Positions 59,997 through 64,000 of a stretch of DNA of 64,000 nucleotides are shown here, piece by piece. The position numbers and the translations under genes are program-made. Every line of letters starts with the position of its first letter. Within the stretch, counting starts at the first letter, position 1. Origin of the DNA: Fluviicola sp. XM-24bin1 (GTDB lineage: Bacteria; Bacteroidota; Bacteroidia; Flavobacteriales_D; Crocinitomicaceae); NCBI GenBank assembly GCA_003149635.1, contig QCWI01000004.1:34871-98870 (forward strand), in the 5' to 3' direction. The notes under the pieces were generated by a model, which searched no databases, was not told the origin of the DNA, and was given only the letters and a program-made list of their open reading frames with translations.

Positions 59997-61193
59997 TTAG
60001 TTGATTCGTCGTTTGCTCTTCTGAACGTTAAATCCTACGGATAATCCGACCATTCCTCCTCCTCTACTTGAAGAATAGAATACGTTTACTGGGATATTCA
60101 ATGCCCCCGCGTTAAAGGTTTTTCCAAAAGCAAAAATCCATGTTGTGCTGATTTTCACTTGACCACGTCGATCGTAGCAATCTACAAATCCATAATCCAA
60201 ACCGCTAACATCAGAGGGTGAAGGATGCGTGTAATCTCCCCATTGATCTTGATAGGTCGTGTCACCTCCGTATCTGTTCAAAGCATATTCATTCCAATCC
60301 GATTCCGAGAAATAATAGTTACTTCCTTCCCCAAAGTAGTTTTCTGAATCGAAAAATCCTTTCGCCGTTCTTTTCAAATTAAATCCTGGGCCAAAAGCAA
60401 ATTCCCAACCTGATTTTCCAAATCGGAATCCATTCAAGATGGTGATCGACGGAATAAAAGTTCCTTGTTCTAACCCTGAGAAGTTGACGATTCCTTCAAC
60501 GAGCGCAGAGAAGTTCTCAGTTCCTACGTATTGTCCTTCCAATTGATATCCAATCATACTCACGGCCGGAATAATTTCCAAACCACCATTAGTTCTTGAA
60601 CGCAGTGCAAACTCGTTCATGTCGCCTAATAGATAAGCATATCCAATTCGTGGCCCAGAGTTATTAATGCGTCCAACGTTGTTCGATGTAATCAGTTCGT
60701 TTTTAAATTCCAATCTGGAAACCAGGTCTCCATCCACGGGAACTTGATGCATTTCCTTCAATAAAACCTCCACCATCCTCTGAATTTCCTCCTCTTGGTT
60801 ATCGAATTCGCGCACCATCGACAAATGCAGTTCACCTTTTTTGACATCAATCCACTTCAATGAAATTGCGATTTTGTTGGCAAGACCGTCAAAGCTTCCG
60901 CAAATTATGTAATCGACATTTAACTTTCGTCCCATTCGTGTCAAACAACTAATTCCGTAGCAATTTTCTGTGAACTCATTCGAATCCTTAATGACCTCCG
61001 CCATATCAAACTCGTCGTACACGGAGTACTTATCCATCTTAATGAGCTCCAGTTGAATGTACTTTGCTGCAATATCAGGTGTAACATCCAATTCCATTAC
61101 GTGGGGCACAGCAACTGCGATTGTGGGTTTAGCATCCTGTGCATGACTCAACCATGCACATCCAATAATAATTAGAGTAGCGATAAATTTCAT
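59997..61193 (-). CDS. Exported protein with TolB/CsgG-like N-terminal domain and a barrel-like C-terminal half
   Basis: A 398-residue exported protein (signal peptide to about residue 18). Residues 20-160 resemble the CsgG/TolB N-terminal fold (PTIAVAVPHVME, YIICGSFDGLANKIAISLKWIDVKKGEL), and the rest alternates Gly, Tyr and aromatic residues as in outer-membrane proteins, ending MVGLSVGFNVQ. The combination suggests an outer-membrane protein that senses or assembles something at the periplasmic side. No specific function assigned. Confidence 0.72.
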   Translation of the reverse strand: MKFIATLIIIGCAWLSHAQDAKPTIAVAVPHVMELDVTPDIAAKYIQLELIKMDKYSVYDEFDMAEVIKDSNEFTENCYGISCLTRMGRKLNVDYIICGSFDGLANKIAISLKWIDVKKGELHLSMVREFDNQEEEIQRMVEVLLKEMHQVPVDGDLVSRLEFKNELITSNNVGRINNSGPRIGYAYLLGDMNEFALRSRTNGGLEIIPAVSMIGYQLEGQYVGTENFSALVEGIVNFSGLEQGTFIPSITILNGFRFGKSGWEFAFGPGFNLKRTAKGFFDSENYFGEGSNYYFSESDWNEYALNRYGGDTTYQDQWGDYTHPSPSDVSGLDYGFVDCYDRRGQVKISTTWIFAFGKTFNAGALNIPVNVFYSSSRGGGMVGLSVGFNVQKSKRRIN

Positions 61194-61360
61194 ATTCGTT
61201 CGTTTCTTACGAAGATCTGAACGAATGAAGGAAAGTTCAAGAATTGAAGTCAGCGCAAAAAGTGATTCTAATCATCTTAATTTCGAGATATTGTTGCTAC
61301 CTTAATTAGATGCCATCGGCTGAAACAATTCGGCATAATTTTCGTAATTTACAGGTAGTT

Positions 61361-61927
61361 ATGTTACGATTACTATTGGTTATGAGCTGGATAGTTGCGG
61401 CTTCTTTTGCCAGTTCCGAACGCATTACGAGCACGGAACGAGCGAAGGGGTGCTTTGGCGTACGCGTCTCTTTGGGCTCCAATGGTAACATTTGTACATA
61501 TGCCTGTTGGCTGGATAATGGCCGAACTTTGACGAACAAACGCATTGTTGACAGGGAATCTTTCATTAAGATCGTCTCTGGCGAATGGCCAAGTGTTTAC
61601 AACCCAGATCGCATCAATTATTTTGAGGAAAATGGCATTGACGGCGGGATTCGCTTCGATTCCTCGCGATGGAAAGAAGTGACGTATTGTGAACCATTGG
61701 ATTCATTGTGGAAGATTCGATTTGCCACCTATCCGTTTCAGCACAATACAGAAATGGGATGGAGCAATAAGTATCACAAGCCTTCCCCCAAACAAGAATT
61801 ATATATTTACGAGCGATATGATGTAGAAAATGTAGATCTCAACTTTTTCTTGGACACCAATTTCTGGCGTTTGTTGAAGGATGTGAGTGATACAAACTGG
61901 ATCAAAGATTATCGATCGCGACTCTAA
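61361..61927 (+). CDS. Exported protein of unknown function
   Basis: Start at ATG 61361 gives a hydrophobic N-terminus (MLRLLLVMSWIVAASFASSE) and 188 residues; the open frame upstream lacks coding character. The mature part has Cys residues (NICTYACWLDNG) and a Trp-rich C-terminus (DTNWIKDYRSRL). I do not recognise the family. It is followed 37 bp later by a DUF547 lipoprotein gene. Confidence 0.65.
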   Translation: MLRLLLVMSWIVAASFASSERITSTERAKGCFGVRVSLGSNGNICTYACWLDNGRTLTNKRIVDRESFIKIVSGEWPSVYNPDRINYFEENGIDGGIRFDSSRWKEVTYCEPLDSLWKIRFATYPFQHNTEMGWSNKYHKPSPKQELYIYERYDVENVDLNFFLDTNFWRLLKDVSDTNWIKDYRSRL

Positions 61928-61964
61928 CTTGTAATATTCTCTAAACGACTACGTCTATACTAGT

Positions 61965-62969
61965 ATGAAAAAAGCACTTTACTCTTCGCTATTTGCGCTT
62001 GCTTTGGTGGCAACGGCATGTTCTGGATCTGATGATAAATCTGGGGAATCCAAAGAATCGGATCAGAAACCTGAAACTTCTCAAAATTCAAACAATGATG
62101 AAATGAGCAACGACTCCGACGTTGAAACGAAGGACACCGTAGTTGAAGTCATTACCAATGAAGATGGAGAAGAAGTACAGGTGGTTACCAATGAAGCGGG
62201 AGAAAAGGTAATCGTTGCTGAAGATGGCACCGAAACGAAAGTGAATCCAGAAGATATTAAAGTGACAACCATTGAAACGAAGGTGGAGACGAAGACGGAA
62301 GAACCGAAAGACGAAGCTCCTGATTTCAATATTCACGAGTACAAAAGATTGGATGCCTTATTGAAGAAGTATGTTTCCAGTGGCGGGAACGTAAATTATG
62401 CTTCTATCAAGGCGAACAGATCCGAATTAGATGCTATCATTAATGAATTCAAAGAGACTTCGTTGGAATCATCATGGAGCAAGAATCAAAAATTGGCCTA
62501 TTACATCAACGCTTACAATGCCTTTACGATCAAGTTGATTGTAGACAACTACCCAACTAGTTCGATTACGAAACTTGCAGGCGGTAAGCCATGGGATAAG
62601 AAATTCGTGACACTTGGATCAAAAACGGTTACACTGAATCATCTAGAAAATGGCATCATTCGGAAGCAATTTAATGAACCACGCATTCACTTTGCGCTGA
62701 ACTGTGCGAGTAAATCATGTCCTATTCTATTGAACAAAGCTTATACAGCTGATAACCTGAATAGCATGTTGACTTCTCAAACGAAGAAATTCTTGAATGA
62801 TACCTCCAAGAATAATTTCTCCAAGAAAGAAGCTCAAATTTCTAAGATCTTCGATTGGTATGGAGAAGACTTCCCAGATGTGATGGGCTTCATCAAGAAA
62901 TATCATCCGTTGGATTATGACCCGAAGAAGACTACCTACATGGAATATTCATGGGATTTGAATAAATAG
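61965..62969 (+). CDS. DUF547 domain lipoprotein
   Basis: A 334-residue lipoprotein (MKKALYSSLFALALVATAC, lipobox TAC) with a long acidic, low-complexity linker (about 20-120, rich in Glu, Asp, Lys, Thr with VEVITNEDGEEVQ-type repeats) and a C-terminal DUF547 domain (LAYYINAYNAFTIKLIVDNYP, HFALNCASKSCPIL). DUF547 is a transglutaminase-like fold with a conserved Asn/Cys/His region; its role is unknown. The charged linker probably spans the periplasm. Confidence 0.88.
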   Translation: MKKALYSSLFALALVATACSGSDDKSGESKESDQKPETSQNSNNDEMSNDSDVETKDTVVEVITNEDGEEVQVVTNEAGEKVIVAEDGTETKVNPEDIKVTTIETKVETKTEEPKDEAPDFNIHEYKRLDALLKKYVSSGGNVNYASIKANRSELDAIINEFKETSLESSWSKNQKLAYYINAYNAFTIKLIVDNYPTSSITKLAGGKPWDKKFVTLGSKTVTLNHLENGIIRKQFNEPRIHFALNCASKSCPILLNKAYTADNLNSMLTSQTKKFLNDTSKNNFSKKEAQISKIFDWYGEDFPDVMGFIKKYHPLDYDPKKTTYMEYSWDLNK

Positions 62970-62970
62970 T

Positions 62971-63789
62971 TTATCTCAGAATGAGATTATGTGTTCGAAC
63001 TCTGGTCTCATCCTTAACTCTAAGAAGAAAGTGTCCCTTGGCGTAATTCGATACATCGATTTCGGCTACAGAATTGTGAATCTCGGTTGAATATATAATT
63101 TCACCTACAGAATTAAGTATTTCAATCGTTCTGGTTCCTTTACTTTGAAAGTCTACAACCAGTTGATCGAAAGCGGGTATTGGATAGATCGTGTAATTTG
63201 AAGAGAACTTATCATTTTCATTGATTGCTAAATCATGACAGATAATCTTTTCCATTATAATAGTTTCCTGATAATTGGCAATTATAGCCTCATGAGATGC
63301 TGTATCACCTGCTATACCATATAATATTATAACGGTGGAGGCGTTGGCGGCCTCATTTCCCCACAATGAATCCAGTAGTTGAAACGTTGGAGGATGTGCC
63401 GCTTGTACAAAGTCAGCTCGATACTGAAATGGGGTATATAAGAAATAGTGTTTACCATCAGGAATTCTGTATCTCATGGTACTATCCAATTGAATCATAT
63501 CATTTGTTTCATTGAAGCGGTAATGATACACTTGGTAAGTTGACCCATAAGGGGCATATTGCCCAAGTTCCAAGGTGTCTTGCAATTCACAGAACTCATC
63601 AAACAACACTAATGTAAACTTAAATTGTCCTCCGAAGCCATTACCCGATTCTACAAGATTTGAGTCCACCCAAGTAGCATTATTAGTTAATGGCCAAGAT
63701 TCATGTTTAGCTCTCACTTTGACATACGTTTGAGAATAGACGCAAATTGGCACTATTAGAGCGATCACTTTTAGTAGTAGTTTTCTCAT
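62971..63789 (-). CDS. Secreted protein with T9SS sorting domain
   Basis: A 272-residue protein with a signal peptide (MRKLLLKVIALIVPICVYSQ) and a type A T9SS tail (YPIPAFDQLVVDFQ, VGEIIYST, YAKGHFLLRV). The core (about 20-195) contains aromatic and Asp-rich beta segments (RYRIPDGKHYFLYTPFQYRADF) with no recognised domain. The stop lies 1 bp from the convergent DUF547 gene. Function unknown. Confidence 0.8.
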   Translation of the reverse strand: MRKLLLKVIALIVPICVYSQTYVKVRAKHESWPLTNNATWVDSNLVESGNGFGGQFKFTLVLFDEFCELQDTLELGQYAPYGSTYQVYHYRFNETNDMIQLDSTMRYRIPDGKHYFLYTPFQYRADFVQAAHPPTFQLLDSLWGNEAANASTVIILYGIAGDTASHEAIIANYQETIIMEKIICHDLAINENDKFSSNYTIYPIPAFDQLVVDFQSKGTRTIEILNSVGEIIYSTEIHNSVAEIDVSNYAKGHFLLRVKDETRVRTHNLILR

Positions 63790-63824
63790 TTAGTAGGATT
63801 TACTTCTTACTAAACTAACTTTTA

Positions 63825-64000
63825 TCATTCTAGAATATCATGCAATTTAGCAAGTTGAATTAACCATTTATTTGCTGGTACTCTTGAGAAATTGTTTGGA
63901 AAATAAACGGCGTCGTTCCGATAGCTATTGGAATACTCTCCACCAGAGAAAGCGTAGCTTTCGAAGAGGTCATTAGGCGGACTCGCGACGTAAATGCGAC
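63825..64000 (-). CDS. C-terminal end of a gene entering from the right
   Basis: An open minus-strand frame runs from the right edge to TGA 63827-63825, encoding the last 57 residues of a protein (RIYVASPPNDLFESY, YFPNNFSRVPANKWLIQLAKLH). No other frame is open over the whole stretch. Family unknown; the short length makes it uncertain. Confidence 0.45.
   Translation of the reverse strand, partial: RIYVASPPNDLFESYAFSGGEYSNSYRNDAVYFPNNFSRVPANKWLIQLAKLHDILE

Noticed and set aside
1..64000. CRISPR array, prophage, insertion sequence, tRNA or rRNA genes
   Set aside because: No regularly spaced identical repeats, no transposase, integrase or phage structural genes, and no tRNA-like cloverleaf with a GTTCGA arm were seen. 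Small intergenic repeats are irregular and lack spacers.

Overview
The window looks like chromosomal DNA of a Bacteroidota, most likely a flavobacterium of the Crocinitomicaceae/Fluviicola type. Three things point there. Many secreted proteins end in a type IX secretion (T9SS) sorting domain. The TAnnTTTG -7 promoter element of this phylum recurs. Families largely confined to Bacteroidota are frequent (DUF4924, DUF5723, DUF5777, DUF4159, DUF4907, SiaC/DUF1987, a PorE-like OmpA protein). No rRNA, tRNA, CRISPR array, prophage or insertion sequence was recognised. Family names rest on reading the translated sequences, not on a database search.

Layout. 1-6.5 kb: envelope genes (partial barrel protein, lipoprotein), a thiolase, then a TPR protein and a PorE-like OmpA protein. 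6.7-14.2 kb: a GlcD-type flavoprotein, small envelope and cytoplasmic genes, a SiaC-type protein divergent from a Hanks-type kinase, Tag glycosylase and PaaY. 14.2-18.5 kb: a leftward block with flotillin and NfeD genes, each carrying one in-frame stop just before its first hydrophobic segment, then lgt and trhO. 18.7-27.9 kb: housekeeping genes (thioredoxin-like, Nudix, ZIP transporter, ndk, pepT-holA-rsmE). 29.1-35.5 kb: a compact rightward operon of one GEVED and four Kelch T9SS cargo proteins closed by a DUF4907 lipoprotein. 35.6-41.9 kb: nitroreductase, two large T9SS cargo proteins, ispE and accA.

41.9-51.6 kb: a FAD oxidoreductase coupled to a membrane ferredoxin, a GT2 transferase, a broken response regulator-thioredoxin reductase fusion with its UBP-type zinc finger partner, and two membrane glycosyltransferases, one with a periplasmic regulatory-type domain fused in front. 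51.6-55.9 kb: yidD, a lytic transglycosylase, msrB and lipoproteins. 56.1-59.3 kb: a leftward operon combining a diheme cytochrome c, an outer-membrane barrel, a CX4CH lipoprotein and a secreted CxxCH protein, a possible trans-envelope redox module. 59.4-64 kb: folate metabolism and envelope or secreted proteins.

Intergenic DNA is rich in small structures: REP-like hairpins with a TTGAGCG...CGAA-type core, a second repeat family built on GAGACACTAGAC, several perfect palindromes (one over the promoter of the metal transporter gene) and intrinsic terminators. Candidate -7 elements sit either 4-5 nt or about 15-17 nt before many start codons, suggesting leaderless or very short-leader transcripts.
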